Below are positions 36,963 through 46,640 of a stretch of 64,000 bases of DNA, piece by piece. The notes beneath the pieces are model-generated. The model searched no databases. It had not been told where the DNA came from and saw only the letters and a list, made by a program, of their open reading frames with translations. This DNA comes from Vibrio neptunius (lineage in GTDB: Bacteria; Pseudomonadota; Gammaproteobacteria; Enterobacterales; Vibrionaceae). How positions within the stretch are numbered: the first letter of the stretch is position 1; each line of letters opens with the position of its first letter. The stretch covers positions 744,001 to 808,000 of the forward strand of contig CP079860.1 in NCBI GenBank assembly GCA_019339365.1, read 5' to 3'. Made by a program: the position numbers and the translations under genes.

Positions 36963-37829
36963 TTAGATGGGTAGTGGAATCAGCTCCAGACCCAGCACGC
37001 CACTGATGCTCATCACCACCAGCAGAGAGACTTTAAACACCGATTTCGACCATTGGACGTAATTGCTGTAGTCAACCTTGCGAAACGTCACCTGCGTCCA
37101 CATAAAGCACACCGCAGCGGCAACCGCTAGGTATTCATAACCAGCCTCTCCCAATAGGAATAGAGCCAGTGAAACGGCACCAAAAGCCACAACATACGCC
37201 TTCATATGGCGATGAGCTTTGTTGATGCCTTCTTTCACTGGCAAAACTGGAATGCCCGCGTCGCGATAATCTTGCATACGGAACATCGCAATCGCGTACG
37301 AGTGTGGCATTTGCCATAAGCAGAACATGGTAAACAGCAGAATGGCTTCAAGGCTGATGTAGTTTGTTACTGCCAGATAGCCGACTAGTGGTGGTACTGC
37401 ACCGGAAATGCTACCCACTAACGTGCCGTACACAGAGGTACGCTTGTACCACATGGTGTAGAAAAACACATAAAACACGTAGCCCAGTAGTACTACCACT
37501 GCCGATAGCGGATTGGCGAGCTGGAACAACAAGGCCGTCCCGCCAAGCAGCATCACCAAGGCGTAGACAAAAGCCACATCGATATTGATGTTACCTTTGA
37601 CCGTTTCACGATTCTGAGTGCGCTTCATCTTTTGGTCGATGTCTCGGTCAAAGATGTTGTTCACAACACAGCCTGAAGCAATCACAAGCCCGACACCAGC
37701 GAGTGTCGCCAGTAACAAATACAGACTGGCGTGCTCTGTTTTTGCGGCGAGGAAAAAACCCGCCGCAACAGATATCAGGTTGCCGAAAATGATGCCCGGT
37801 TTGGTAATAGACAAATAACTTTTCAGCAT
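36963..37829 (-). CDS. cyoE: Protoheme IX farnesyltransferase (heme O synthase)
   Basis: 288 residues from the ATG at 37829, 8 bp after the cyoD stop; the longer frame overlaps cyoD. UbiA-type prenyltransferase with N-N-I-F-D-R-D-I-D and D-x-x-x-D-x-x-x-K-R-T-like motifs, and about nine membrane helices. It adds farnesyl to heme b to make heme O for the oxidase encoded by the same operon. Confidence 0.95.
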   Translation of the reverse strand: MLKSYLSITKPGIIFGNLISVAAGFFLAAKTEHASLYLLLATLAGVGLVIASGCVVNNIFDRDIDQKMKRTQNRETVKGNINIDVAFVYALVMLLGGTALLFQLANPLSAVVVLLGYVFYVFFYTMWYKRTSVYGTLVGSISGAVPPLVGYLAVTNYISLEAILLFTMFCLWQMPHSYAIAMFRMQDYRDAGIPVLPVKEGINKAHRHMKAYVVAFGAVSLALFLLGEAGYEYLAVAAAVCFMWTQVTFRKVDYSNYVQWSKSVFKVSLLVVMSISGVLGLELIPLPI

Positions 37830-37837
37830 ACTCTGGC

Positions 37838-38149
37838 CTACAGCTTCATATTGACGTTCATGTTGTAGATGATCCACACCGAGCCGGCGATAAGAATCAA
37901 GACAACGATGGCAGTAAACATCAGTGACACTAAGTTCCAGCGACCATCGGAGGTTTTCACTTCCATATGGAGGAAGTACTTAAAGTGCACAAAGATTTGT
38001 ACCAAAGCACAGCCAAACAGAACAACATATGTCATCGTATCAGGCAGCGATTGCGTCCAAACAAAGTAGAACGGAATCACGGTCAAAATCAGAGATGCAA
38101 CGAACCCTTTAACGTAATCCGACGCACCCGTTTCCAGATGTTGATCCAT
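37838..38149 (-). CDS. cyoD: Cytochrome o ubiquinol oxidase subunit IV
   Basis: 103 residues from the ATG at 38149, which overlaps the cyoC stop by one base (TAATG). Three membrane helices and the family motif F-V-H-F-K-Y-F-L-H-M. It is a small subunit that stabilises the CuB site of subunit I. Confidence 0.93.
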   Translation of the reverse strand: MDQHLETGASDYVKGFVASLILTVIPFYFVWTQSLPDTMTYVVLFGCALVQIFVHFKYFLHMEVKTSDGRWNLVSLMFTAIVVLILIAGSVWIIYNMNVNMKL

Positions 38150-38745
38150 TACATAACCCCCAACAGATAAACGATGGTAAAGACACAGATCCAAACAATG
38201 TCTAGGAAGTGCCAGAACAGGCTCAGGCAGTTAAAGCGCATCGCCATATTGTCGTTTAGGCCTTTCGTCGCCAGTTGGTGATAACACACCGCCAGCCAAA
38301 TAAGACCAAACGTCACGTGCAGGCCATGAGTGCCCACTAGCGTGAAGAACGCAGACAAAAATGCGCTCGCCTGCGGGCCGTAGCCCTCAGCAATCAGGTG
38401 ATGGAACTCGTACACCTCCATGCCGATAAAGCCAAGCCCGAGCAAGAAAGTCACTTGCAACCAACGCTTTAAGCCCGCGACATCTTTGCGTTTCATCGCA
38501 ATCATGCCAAAGCCAAATGTGATACTACTGAACAGCAGCAGCATGGTTTCAACGAACACAAATGGCAGTTCGAAAATATCTTTACCTGTCGGCCCGCTAA
38601 TCGAGCCGCTTTCTAGTACTGCGTAAGTCGCAAACAGAGTCGCAAACAGTACGCAGTCACTCATCAGGTAAACCCAGAAACCAAACAGTTTATTGCCGCT
38701 GGTATCGTGGTGATCATGATCGTGAGACGCGATGTTAGCTTGCAT
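38149..38745 (-). CDS. cyoC: Cytochrome o ubiquinol oxidase subunit III
   Basis: 198 residues, five membrane helices, COX3 family. Motifs include [12 protein letters not shown] and the C-terminal [10 protein letters not shown]. It overlaps cyoB by 11 bp and cyoD by 1 bp. Confidence 0.95.
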   Translation of the reverse strand: MQANIASHDHDHHDTSGNKLFGFWVYLMSDCVLFATLFATYAVLESGSISGPTGKDIFELPFVFVETMLLLFSSITFGFGMIAMKRKDVAGLKRWLQVTFLLGLGFIGMEVYEFHHLIAEGYGPQASAFLSAFFTLVGTHGLHVTFGLIWLAVCYHQLATKGLNDNMAMRFNCLSLFWHFLDIVWICVFTIVYLLGVM

Positions 38746-40771
38746 ACGTCACCTCCAGATCGTCTTTCTTATTATCATCTTGCACAGGTTTTTTATTCGC
38801 TTCTTCAAACTGAGCACGGCGCTCAGCTTCAATCGCTTTTATCTCTTCGACTTCAACGTAGTAGTCCACGTCATCGTTGTAGCTATGTTGAATACAGGTC
38901 ACGATGATGCCGACGAAACTCGCAGCTGCCAGCCACCAGATGTACCAAATCATCGCAAAGCCAAATACCAGCGCCCATGCAGACACATAAATACCTGTTG
39001 GCGTGTTTTTCGGCATATGGATGCGTTCGTATTCCACTTCTTTGGTTGGGTCGAACTCACCGCTCTGCTTCTGGTACCAGAATGCGTCCAGTTCGTCGCC
39101 TTTTGGTAAATGCGCAAAGTTGTAGAATGGCGGAGGTGAAGACGTCGCCCATTCAAAGGTACGGCCACCCCATGGGTCACCGGTCAGATCACGATTCTGT
39201 TCGCGATCACGGATACTGACGTAAATTTGAATGAACTGGCATACCACGCCCATCGCAATCACAGCAGTACCTGCCGCCGCAACCGCCAATAGAGGGAAAT
39301 ACTCTGGGTTAATGTCTTGGCTCAAACGACGAGTCATGCCCATAAAGCCCAATGCGTACAGTGGTAGGAAAGCCATCAGGAAACCGACAATCCAAAGATA
39401 GAACGCCCGCTTGCCCCACGCTTCGTTCATCGTGAAGCCCGTCGCTTTCGGGAACCAGTAAGTGATTGCCGCAAAACAACCAAACACCACACCACCGATG
39501 ATCACGTTATGGAAGTGCGCGATCAGGAATACTGAGTTGTGAAGAACAAAGTCAGCCCCCGGCACCGCCATCAATACGCCTGTCATACCACCGACAGTAA
39601 AGGTGATCAGGAAGCCCACCGTCCACATCATTGGTGTAGTAAAGCGGATGCGGCCTTTATACATGGTGAACAACCAGTTGAAAATCTTCACCCCAGTTGG
39701 GATGGAAATGATCATGGTTGCGATACCGAAGAAGGCGTTAACGTTCGCACCCGATCCCATCGTGAAGAAGTGGTGCAGCCATACGACAAACGCCAGAATC
39801 GTAATCACTACCGTTGCCCACACCAATGAAGTGTAACCAAACAATTTCTTGCGAGAGAAGGTCGCGGTCACTTCCGAGAACACACCAAAAATTGGCAGGA
39901 TCAGGATGTACACCTCAGGGTGACCCCATGCCCAAATCAAGTTGACATACATCATCACGTTGCCGCCAAGATCATTGGTGAAGAAATGGAATCCGAGGTA
40001 TCGATCCAGTGTCAGCAATGCAATCGTGACTGTTAGGATTGGGAACGAGATGATGATAAGGATGTTGGCACACAGAGACGCCCAAGTGAACACTGGCATC
40101 TTCATCATTGGCATAGACGGAGTACGCATACGCAGGATGGTGGCGAAGAAGTTCACCCCCGTCAGCGTGGTACCAACACCAGATATCTGCAAGGCCCATA
40201 TCCAATAATCGACCCCAACGCCTGGGCTAGCATCTATCCCCGACAGAGGCGGATACGCTAACCAGCCAGTACGACCAAATTCACCTAAACCTAGCGACAT
40301 ATTGGTCAGAATCACACCAACAATAAACAACCAGAAACTGAGGTTGTTCAAATAGGGGAAGGCGACATCACGAGCACCAATTTGCAACGGAACAATGATG
40401 TTCATCAGGCCGATAACCAGAGGCATCGCGACGAAGAAAATCATGATCACACCGTGCGCGGTGAAAATCTGGTCATAGTGATGAGGCGGCAAGTAACCCG
40501 CTTCACCCGCAGAAGACAGCAACTGTTGACTGCGCATCATCACCGCGTCGGCAAATCCGCGTATCAGCATCACCATCGCAACGGCGATGTACATAAAGCC
40601 AAGCTTTTTGTGGTCTACTGACGTAAACCATTCGTTCCACAGGTACTGCCATTTCCCTGCTTTGGTCACCGCGCCAACCACTGCCAAGCCAACCAGAGCA
40701 ACAATCGCTAAGGTGATGACAATGATGGGTTCGTGGTATGGAATTGAATCGAGAGTTAATCTTCCAAACAT
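38735..40771 (-). CDS. cyoB: Cytochrome o ubiquinol oxidase subunit I
   Basis: 678 residues, heme-copper oxidase with about 15 membrane helices, the length of bo3-type subunit I. CuB and the cross-linked His-Tyr are in W-G-H-P-E-V-Y, two more CuB histidines in V-W-L-H-H-F-F, and the heme ligands in A-H-F-H-N-V-I. It reduces O2 to water while pumping protons. It starts one base into the end of cyoA. Confidence 0.97.
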   Translation of the reverse strand: MFGRLTLDSIPYHEPIIVITLAIVALVGLAVVGAVTKAGKWQYLWNEWFTSVDHKKLGFMYIAVAMVMLIRGFADAVMMRSQQLLSSAGEAGYLPPHHYDQIFTAHGVIMIFFVAMPLVIGLMNIIVPLQIGARDVAFPYLNNLSFWLFIVGVILTNMSLGLGEFGRTGWLAYPPLSGIDASPGVGVDYWIWALQISGVGTTLTGVNFFATILRMRTPSMPMMKMPVFTWASLCANILIIISFPILTVTIALLTLDRYLGFHFFTNDLGGNVMMYVNLIWAWGHPEVYILILPIFGVFSEVTATFSRKKLFGYTSLVWATVVITILAFVVWLHHFFTMGSGANVNAFFGIATMIISIPTGVKIFNWLFTMYKGRIRFTTPMMWTVGFLITFTVGGMTGVLMAVPGADFVLHNSVFLIAHFHNVIIGGVVFGCFAAITYWFPKATGFTMNEAWGKRAFYLWIVGFLMAFLPLYALGFMGMTRRLSQDINPEYFPLLAVAAAGTAVIAMGVVCQFIQIYVSIRDREQNRDLTGDPWGGRTFEWATSSPPPFYNFAHLPKGDELDAFWYQKQSGEFDPTKEVEYERIHMPKNTPTGIYVSAWALVFGFAMIWYIWWLAAASFVGIIVTCIQHSYNDDVDYYVEVEEIKAIEAERRAQFEEANKKPVQDDNKKDDLEVTYAS

Positions 40772-41659
40772 TACGATTGTCCTTGGTTTTCAGGCAAACA
40801 GTTCATTGAACCAGGATGCTGGGTCACGACATCAGTAAACAAAAACGGCGGAACACTGGAGAACAGCGTCACTGGCTCAGCGACACTTGGCGCTGCCAGA
40901 GAGCGGAATTGTTCCCAGTCTTCGATGCGATCTGGGCTGGCTTTGACCTTCTGCACCCAGTTCAGGAATGCGGCGCGATCAGGCATAGCCGACGCAGTAA
41001 ACTTCATCTGCGAGAAACCTTCGCCGCTATAGTTAGAAGCAAAACCTTTGTAATCGCCTTCATGGTTAGCAATCAGGTTGAGCTTGGTCACCATGCCCGG
41101 CATCGCGTAGATCTGCGTCCCAAGGCGTGGGATAAAGAACGCGTTCATAATGTTGTCTGACGTCAGTTTGAAATTGACTGGCACATCTTTTTGGAAACGC
41201 AACATAGTTAACCGTTGCAATGTGTTCTTCTGGATAGATGAACAACCATTTCCAGTCGAGTGACACCACTTCAATCGTCATGGGTTTCACATCACTTACC
41301 AGAGGCTTAGAAGGCTCCAGTTCATGCGTTGAACGCCATGTAATGGTGGCAAGAATCCCGATAATGATGATCGGAATCGTCCATACCACCACTTCGATCT
41401 TGGTCGAATGAGCCCATTCGGGCGCATACTCTTCGTCGGTGTTGGTCGCTCGGTATCGGTAGGCGAAGTAAATCGTCATCAGAATCACGGGGATCACAAC
41501 GATCAACATCAGCAACAGAGCAGTAATAATCAGCTCTTTTTCCTGGACACCAATAGCCCCTTTCGGGTCAAGCAAAGCAGAATTGCATCCTGAGAGCAGC
41601 AGAATGGCGATCACCAAACTTGCCCTCGACAAGATGCGTTTATATCTTGAGGCTTCCAT
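40771..41659 (-). pseudogene. cyoA: Cytochrome o ubiquinol oxidase subunit II, frameshifted
   Basis: The N-terminal part (from 41659) has a lipoprotein signal with L-L-L-S-G-C, two membrane helices and the start of the cupredoxin domain, then leaves frame near 41190. The C-terminal part continues in another frame to 40771 (F-F-I-P-R-L-G-T-Q-I-Y-A-M, N-Y-S-G-E-G-F). Shortening the A5 run (T5 on the plus strand, 41188-41192) by one base joins them into a protein of about 295 residues. The CuA ligand motif is absent, which marks a quinol rather than cytochrome c oxidase. The rest of the operon is intact, so a sequencing error is likely. Confidence 0.9.
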
Positions 41660-42321
41660 TAACTTTCTCGATGTTTGTCCGGTTGCAGGGCAATGCCTGA
41701 AGGCCGGTTGTTATAGTCATTAGAATGTTTATGTGTTGAGCATGTGCAACATCGAAAATCAAAGTGCCAGATCATCAACAGATACCCTGTAAAAAACCAT
41801 GCTGTTAACGTGGTTTAATTGTTACACTTTGAAATACAATGTTACATTCTGGGCATTATGCTTAGATCGACAATCAAGCTCATCTGTCGAACTTGGAAAC
41901 TAACCTTTCATTTATGAAATTGAACCGTGAGTTTGCAGCGGATTACATTCCACGACACCAATCACGTGCCACAGAAGAAAGCCATGATAACTAAGGGATA
42001 GATATAGGTTTGTCACTCAGCGGAAGGTAGGTTGATTGAATGGCCTTCACCACCTCAATCAGCGCGATCTAAAAGCCTCAAAATGTGATCAAAATCAAAC
42101 AATGGAGATCACGTATTTTTTCAATGGTATTCATAAATAAAACAATTAATCGAACCGATCATTCCTTAGAGAAATAACTTTGACCCAACTGAAAGGCCAA
42201 ACGAAATGAGTTCAGGTATTGAAGAGATAGTCAGCCCTTGCGTTTAGGCAAAAGTGACGGGGGAATTCGCAGACAATACGCCAGTTAAACCACCTCCCCT
42301 AACGCGGCGACTGAAAACAAA
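41660..42321. other. Long upstream region of the cyo operon
   Basis: About 660 bp with no gene. It should contain the cyo promoter. A TGTGATCAAAATCA sequence near 42080 weakly resembles a CRP site. No repeats or structured RNA were recognised. Confidence 0.4.
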
Positions 42322-42347
42322 AAAGCCTCAGCAATGGCTGAGGCTTT
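42322..42347 (-). terminator. Terminator of the solute-binding protein gene
   Basis: AAAGCCTCAGC / GCTGAGGCTTT, 11-bp stem with a 4-base loop and a minus-strand T-run beyond it. Confidence 0.88.
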
Positions 42348-42360
42348 AGCAAGCAAAACG

Positions 42361-43089
42361 TTACTTGATCCCATACTTGGCGAGAATCTTATCGAACGTA
42401 CCGTTAGACTTAATTTCCGCTAAGCCCTTATTGAACGCATCGATTATCTCTGCATGTTTGGGGTTGGCTAAACCTGATGTGACATGCAATGGGTTGACCG
42501 AAAGCGCATTACTGGTGAACTCAAAATCATCGAGGTTCATACCCGCTCCAGACAAGGTGGACTTAGCCACCAGCTCATCTTCCAGCGTCAAATCGATCCG
42601 CTTCGCCATGAGTTTTTTTGCATTGGAGACTAAATCATTCGCTTCTGGTTTCTTGAAATTGGAAGCACCAAGAAAATCATCGCCATAACCGTAGTTACGA
42701 ATGATGCCAACCGTTTTGCCAGATAGGCTATCCATACCATTGTATTCGAAGCCATCGCCTTTAAGTTTAATGAACTTCAGCGAGTTCTCCAAATAGGGAT
42801 CGCTATAGTGCAGATAAGACGTCCTTTCGTTGGTAAACCATGTAGCGACTAACACATCCACACGCCCGCCTTTCACTTCATTAAGGGCACGCGTCCAAGG
42901 CATGATCTTAAAATCAACATCGTGGCCTTGAGATTTGAATGCCTCAGTAATGATCTCAACCGACACCCCGGGGCTGGCGCTATCTTTCTGCACAAAAGGC
43001 GCCCAAGGGTCCTGTGCTGCGGTAATCGTTGCCGTGTAGCCAGTCATTGAAAACAGGGCGGTAAAAGCCAGTAAAAGCAAATTTCTCAT
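42361..43089 (-). CDS. Periplasmic amino-acid-type solute-binding protein
   Basis: 242 residues from ATG 43089 (AGAGGA upstream); it then begins with a signal peptide. SBP_bac_3 family: P-W-A-P-F near the start, M-P-W-T-R-A-L, G-R-V-D-V-L-V-A-T-W-F and D-P-Y. No transporter permease is encoded nearby. The gene lies 22 bp downstream of a chemoreceptor gene, so it may deliver ligand to that receptor or act as a stand-alone sensor. Confidence 0.88.
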   Translation of the reverse strand: MRNLLLLAFTALFSMTGYTATITAAQDPWAPFVQKDSASPGVSVEIITEAFKSQGHDVDFKIMPWTRALNEVKGGRVDVLVATWFTNERTSYLHYSDPYLENSLKFIKLKGDGFEYNGMDSLSGKTVGIIRNYGYGDDFLGASNFKKPEANDLVSNAKKLMAKRIDLTLEDELVAKSTLSGAGMNLDDFEFTSNALSVNPLHVTSGLANPKHAEIIDAFNKGLAEIKSNGTFDKILAKYGIK

Positions 43090-43111
43090 AACAAATCCTC
43101 TTTGAAACAAC

Positions 43112-44647
43112 TTATGTGCGGAATTTCGCCATATGGCTGGCGATACTCTGACTTAAGCCCAGAACCTCTTCTGTTCTTTGTGCATTTTGGGTCGCGCCAG
43201 AAGAGACTTCATTGGTCGCTTCCGAGGCTTCTACAATCGCTTGGCTGATTTCCTCTACCGCCATTCTTTGTTCATCGGTTGCCTGAGAAATCTGTCCACT
43301 GCGGTCCGAGATAATCGTGATTAAACTCTGTACCTCACCAACCGAGCTTTGAGAAGCGCTCACCCGTGAAGCGGTAGACTCCAGCAAGGTCGCAATCCGA
43401 GTCAGTTCATCCTCAACCGATTTGGTTGCGACGCCTAACGCGGTAATGTTTTTTTGAATTTGCTCGGTAGACTGGCTGGTTTTCACTGCCAAGTTACGCA
43501 CCTCATCCGCCACCACAGCGAATCCTCGTCCCTGTTCGCCAGCACGAGCCGCTTCAATGGCAGCATTCAATGCCAATAGGTTGGTTTGTTCAGAGATATC
43601 GTTGATCACGTTCAATACTGTTGTGATCTTGTCGCCTTCTTCAATCAATATGTGCATCTCTGCATTCACATGGTTCATTTCCTCACGCATATTGATGATG
43701 TCATTGGCTGAGTTTTCGATCGCCTCATTAACACTGGCGGCTAAACCTGTGGCCGCCTGTGCTTGATCGGCGGTTTCTGACGCCGTGTCAGCAACCGTAG
43801 CGACGGATTGGTTGAGCTCAGTAGCCGCGGCAGCAACAGTAGCAAGTTGATGTTCTTGAGATTTCAGCTTTTCGGCGTTGGAGCGTGCCGTTGCACCATT
43901 CGCCGATGCCGTCTCTCCTAACGCTTCTGAGGATTGATTGACATCTTGAACGATAACTCTCAAAGACTCGGTAAAACTATTGATGCCGTTGGTAATGGCG
44001 TCGAATTCTCGATATTTGGCCGGAGCAAGTTTATTGGTGAGATCACCATCTCCTGACGCTAAATCCTTGATCACGTCCGTTAACTGGGATATCGGCCTTA
44101 ATACCGTAACCGTTAGCACTATGATGATGACGAAAGAGATAATGATATCCAGAACAAGCAACTCAATGATATTGGTTTGCAAAGAGTCCGCTAATTTGGC
44201 ATCCATGGCGTGGGTATCGTAATAGACGGTGACTTCGCCGACACTGTTCTCTTCACCGTAATCGACAAACGTGAGAGGCGTCGTTTGGCTGTTTTCAGCG
44301 GTGTAAGCCTGCTTGTCGGTCACCTCAACCAGTTGTTTATCCTCGCCTTCTCCCTTCTGGGTGAGAAACAACAGCTCACTGCCTTGCGCATCAATGAGTT
44401 TGATCGCAGATATCTCGGGCAGATCCAATTCTGCCGACATCGCCACTTTTGCCGTATCTAAATCAAAATCCCATACCGCTTTAGGCAAGCTAATTGACAT
44501 CCGTTGGCTCGTGTTTTGCACGTTAACTAACAGCTCTTGATGTAAATTACCTTTGAAATTTTGATATTTAATAAATGCTGAGACCAGCAATACCAGCGTC
44601 AAAGCGACAATAACTTGGACTAAAAATACTACCTTTAACCTTTTCAA
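43112..44647 (-). CDS. Methyl-accepting chemotaxis protein
   Basis: 511 residues. It starts at a TTG (44645-44647) with AAGGGG six bases upstream. TM1 is near residues 5-25. A periplasmic domain of about 130 residues with no clear Cache signature follows, then TM2 near 160-184, HAMP, and the signalling domain with the [19 protein letters not shown] tip. No terminal CheR-binding pentapeptide. It forms a two-gene operon with the solute-binding protein downstream, which suggests indirect ligand sensing. Confidence 0.93.
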   Translation of the reverse strand: MKRLKVVFLVQVIVALTLVLLVSAFIKYQNFKGNLHQELLVNVQNTSQRMSISLPKAVWDFDLDTAKVAMSAELDLPEISAIKLIDAQGSELLFLTQKGEGEDKQLVEVTDKQAYTAENSQTTPLTFVDYGEENSVGEVTVYYDTHAMDAKLADSLQTNIIELLVLDIIISFVIIIVLTVTVLRPISQLTDVIKDLASGDGDLTNKLAPAKYREFDAITNGINSFTESLRVIVQDVNQSSEALGETASANGATARSNAEKLKSQEHQLATVAAAATELNQSVATVADTASETADQAQAATGLAASVNEAIENSANDIINMREEMNHVNAEMHILIEEGDKITTVLNVINDISEQTNLLALNAAIEAARAGEQGRGFAVVADEVRNLAVKTSQSTEQIQKNITALGVATKSVEDELTRIATLLESTASRVSASQSSVGEVQSLITIISDRSGQISQATDEQRMAVEEISQAIVEASEATNEVSSGATQNAQRTEEVLGLSQSIASHMAKFRT

Positions 44648-44827
44648 AACGTGCCCCTTATGATTTTCGGCAGTTAATAAAAAAGTAGTAAGTGATTAAT
44701 CAATTATCAAATTAAACTTTAAATGAGATGTTAATCACATTATTCCACATTTAAAGGACAACATTCTGTAAGGGTTGGACACCAGAACAGAAGAACTGAC
44801 AAGCCTGATTATGCCTAGACTTACTTG

Positions 44828-44952
44828 TCAATGATCAGTTTGTCTAAATGAATAGCGACTGACTTCAATCAGGTTGCTATCAGGGTCAAGAAATAAACCG
44901 AGGCTTGAATATCTGAGACAGTAAGAACAATGTGGTCAATATGGCTAATCAT
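44828..44952 (-). pseudogene. Remnant of a VOC/glyoxalase-family gene with internal deletion
   Basis: A GGAGG and ATG (44952) open a frame that begins like a VOC protein (I-S-H-I-D-H-I-V-L-T-V-S-D-I) but stops after about 30 residues. In another frame the same stretch ends with the family's C-terminal motif G-L-F-L-D-P-D-S-N-L-I-E-V-S-R-Y and a stop at 44828. Normal VOC proteins have about 125 residues, so some 250 bp of the middle seem to be missing and the ends are out of frame. A decayed gene lying 46 bp upstream of a GNAT gene. Confidence 0.75.
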
Positions 44953-44998
44953 CTAACCTCCTTATCTAATCCTACCCTGACTGAATACAATCACTGAG

Positions 44999-45514
44999 CT
45001 ATACCAATGAACGGTAGACACAAACCTTACGTTGTTCACCGTGTATCTCAACCGTCCGGTCTTCGCGGTACTCAATCCCCAGTTTTTCAATTACAGATTT
45101 TGAACGCTGGTTACAGACTAAATGCTGAACTTCAATCTCGACCAGATTCAGGTGCTGTTTGGCATACTCAATTAAGGCTTGGGAGGCTTCAAACGCAATG
45201 CCTTTGCCCCAATAAGGTGTGCCTAACCAATAACCGAGAATGCCAACCCCTTGTCTGAGTGTTGGAAGGCTGACAGCACCGATGATGTCATCACACCCTT
45301 TGATCGTGATGGCAAAAACCACGGCCGTTTGCTCGGCAAAATGATGACAATGGGTCTTAATCCATTCCACTGCCATATTCGATTCGTAAGGGTGAGGAAT
45401 ATTCGCCGTCATCTCAGCGATGACTTTTTCTCCCGCTAATAGCGCAACCCTCTCGCTGTCTGATAAACGAAAGGGTCTTAGGACTAATCTGTGTGTTTCT
45501 ATATTAGGTTGCAT
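44999..45514 (-). CDS. GNAT acetyltransferase, RimJ/RimL type
   Basis: 171 residues. It opens with the RimJ-like T-H-R-L-V-L-R-P-F. The acetyl-CoA loop is in Y-W-G-K-G-I-A-F-E-A, followed by N-Q-R-S-K-S-V-I-E-K-L-G. These enzymes acetylate N-terminal amino groups of proteins or small molecules. It overlaps the upstream GNAT gene by one base, so the two are co-translated. Confidence 0.88.
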   Translation of the reverse strand: MQPNIETHRLVLRPFRLSDSERVALLAGEKVIAEMTANIPHPYESNMAVEWIKTHCHHFAEQTAVVFAITIKGCDDIIGAVSLPTLRQGVGILGYWLGTPYWGKGIAFEASQALIEYAKQHLNLVEIEVQHLVCNQRSKSVIEKLGIEYREDRTVEIHGEQRKVCVYRSLV

Positions 45515-46116
45515 TACATACCTTGGTTTACAGTGTAAAAATGGCCAGTGTGAAGCGATTGATCACCAAGCCCTACTTGAGTGTTAAGAGTCATAGTGAG
45601 CTCAGAAATAGACTCTTGATCAATTCGATAATAATCCGTCATTTCGCCAACAATTTGAAAGCCATGTTTGAGATAAAGATTTTTGGCGGCAAGATTGACT
45701 GATAGCACATTTAAATCAAGCCACATGATCTGCTCGTGGTGCTGACAAAACTCAAGCACAGATTGGATTAATCGACTGCCGAGTCCCATTTTTCGGCACT
45801 CTTTCTCTACGCCCATCCCGAGCCTAACCCGATGGGAGCAATACGCTTCCATATAGCGTCGAAGGTCAATGTGGCCGCAAATCTTCCCCTGTGCGTCTTT
45901 CGCGAGCCACAGTGGCCTCCACCCAATATCTGAAAACTCAGCACTCACTCCGTCGATAAACTTCTGCTGTGTTTGAGTCGCAATGGTCGTGTTATTACGA
46001 GATAGAGGTTGAAAAAGTGGCGTGCCATTGACACCGTTTTCTCTAAGTTGACGTTCAAGGTAAGTAAAAAAATCAGGTAAGTCAGCCGTTTCAGCCTGAA
46101 CAATGGATATCTGCAT
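45514..46116 (-). CDS. GNAT acetyltransferase
   Basis: 200 residues. The CoA-binding motif is R-L-G-M-G-V-E-K-E-C-R-K-M-G-L-G-S-R-L, followed by W-L-D-L-N-V-L-S-x-N-x-x-A-x-N-L-Y-x-K-x-G-F, typical of Acetyltransf_1 proteins. The substrate is unknown. First of a two-gene unit with the RimJ-like GNAT. Confidence 0.87.
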   Translation of the reverse strand: MQISIVQAETADLPDFFTYLERQLRENGVNGTPLFQPLSRNNTTIATQTQQKFIDGVSAEFSDIGWRPLWLAKDAQGKICGHIDLRRYMEAYCSHRVRLGMGVEKECRKMGLGSRLIQSVLEFCQHHEQIMWLDLNVLSVNLAAKNLYLKHGFQIVGEMTDYYRIDQESISELTMTLNTQVGLGDQSLHTGHFYTVNQGM

Positions 46117-46586
46117 CTGGTTATTTTTCGCAAGTAAGTCGGTTACAGCTTCAGTTTGAAGCCCTCTTGGCTGGGTATAAAACCCAGTTTTTGATTATTT
46201 CTCTAGCTCTCTATTCCTCTAACTCTCTAGTTCTCTAGTTCTTTCGCAATGCGTTCTAGCTTCACTAACTCCCAAAGCGACACACTGGTGACCAGTTCGA
46301 TCGAATCATCTTCCTCTCAACATGAATTAACGGACGAGCTAAGGTTAAGCGACATTATCAGACGCTATGCAACAACACGAGTTCGTTGAGTTAAAAACGT
46401 GCCTCAGGTAGGAAGACTTATTGATGAACACGGTCAGCCTAAGGTGATCAAAGCCTGTGACAGGGAGTGTCTAAGCCGAAGAAAAAGCATGACTATCGTA
46501 GCGCGAATAAGCCAGAACAGCGGTTGAAGTCAGAAGTTCTTTGGTGTGTGTCCTCAAATAAAACTTCCTCAAATAAAACTTAGAAA
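46117..46586. other. Non-coding stretch with low-complexity CTCTAG repeats and possible gene debris
   Basis: 46201-46244 is a degenerate CTCTAGTT/CTCTAACT microrepeat. A stem CTGGGT/ACCCAG followed by a T-run is at 46171-46190. Between about 46380 and 46540 one plus-strand frame reads like a decayed protein, but no family is recognised. CCTCAAATAAAACTT is repeated twice in tandem at 46551-46581. Confidence 0.45.
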
Positions 46587-46614
46587 AAAGCCATTTCTTC
46601 GCAGAAATGGCTTT
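46587..46614 (-). terminator. Terminator at the end of the effector/immunity array
   Basis: AAAGCCATTTCT / AGAAATGGCTTT, perfect 12-bp stem. It is followed on the minus strand by a T-run. Confidence 0.88.
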
Positions 46615-46640
46615 AGGCTAACTCACCAACCCGCTCTGGG

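Noticed and set aside
36940..36970. ATCTAAC and GTTAAGC on the minus strand near cyoE considered as an attC end
   Set aside because: Part lies inside the cyoE stop region and the other end of the structure lacks the matching core site.
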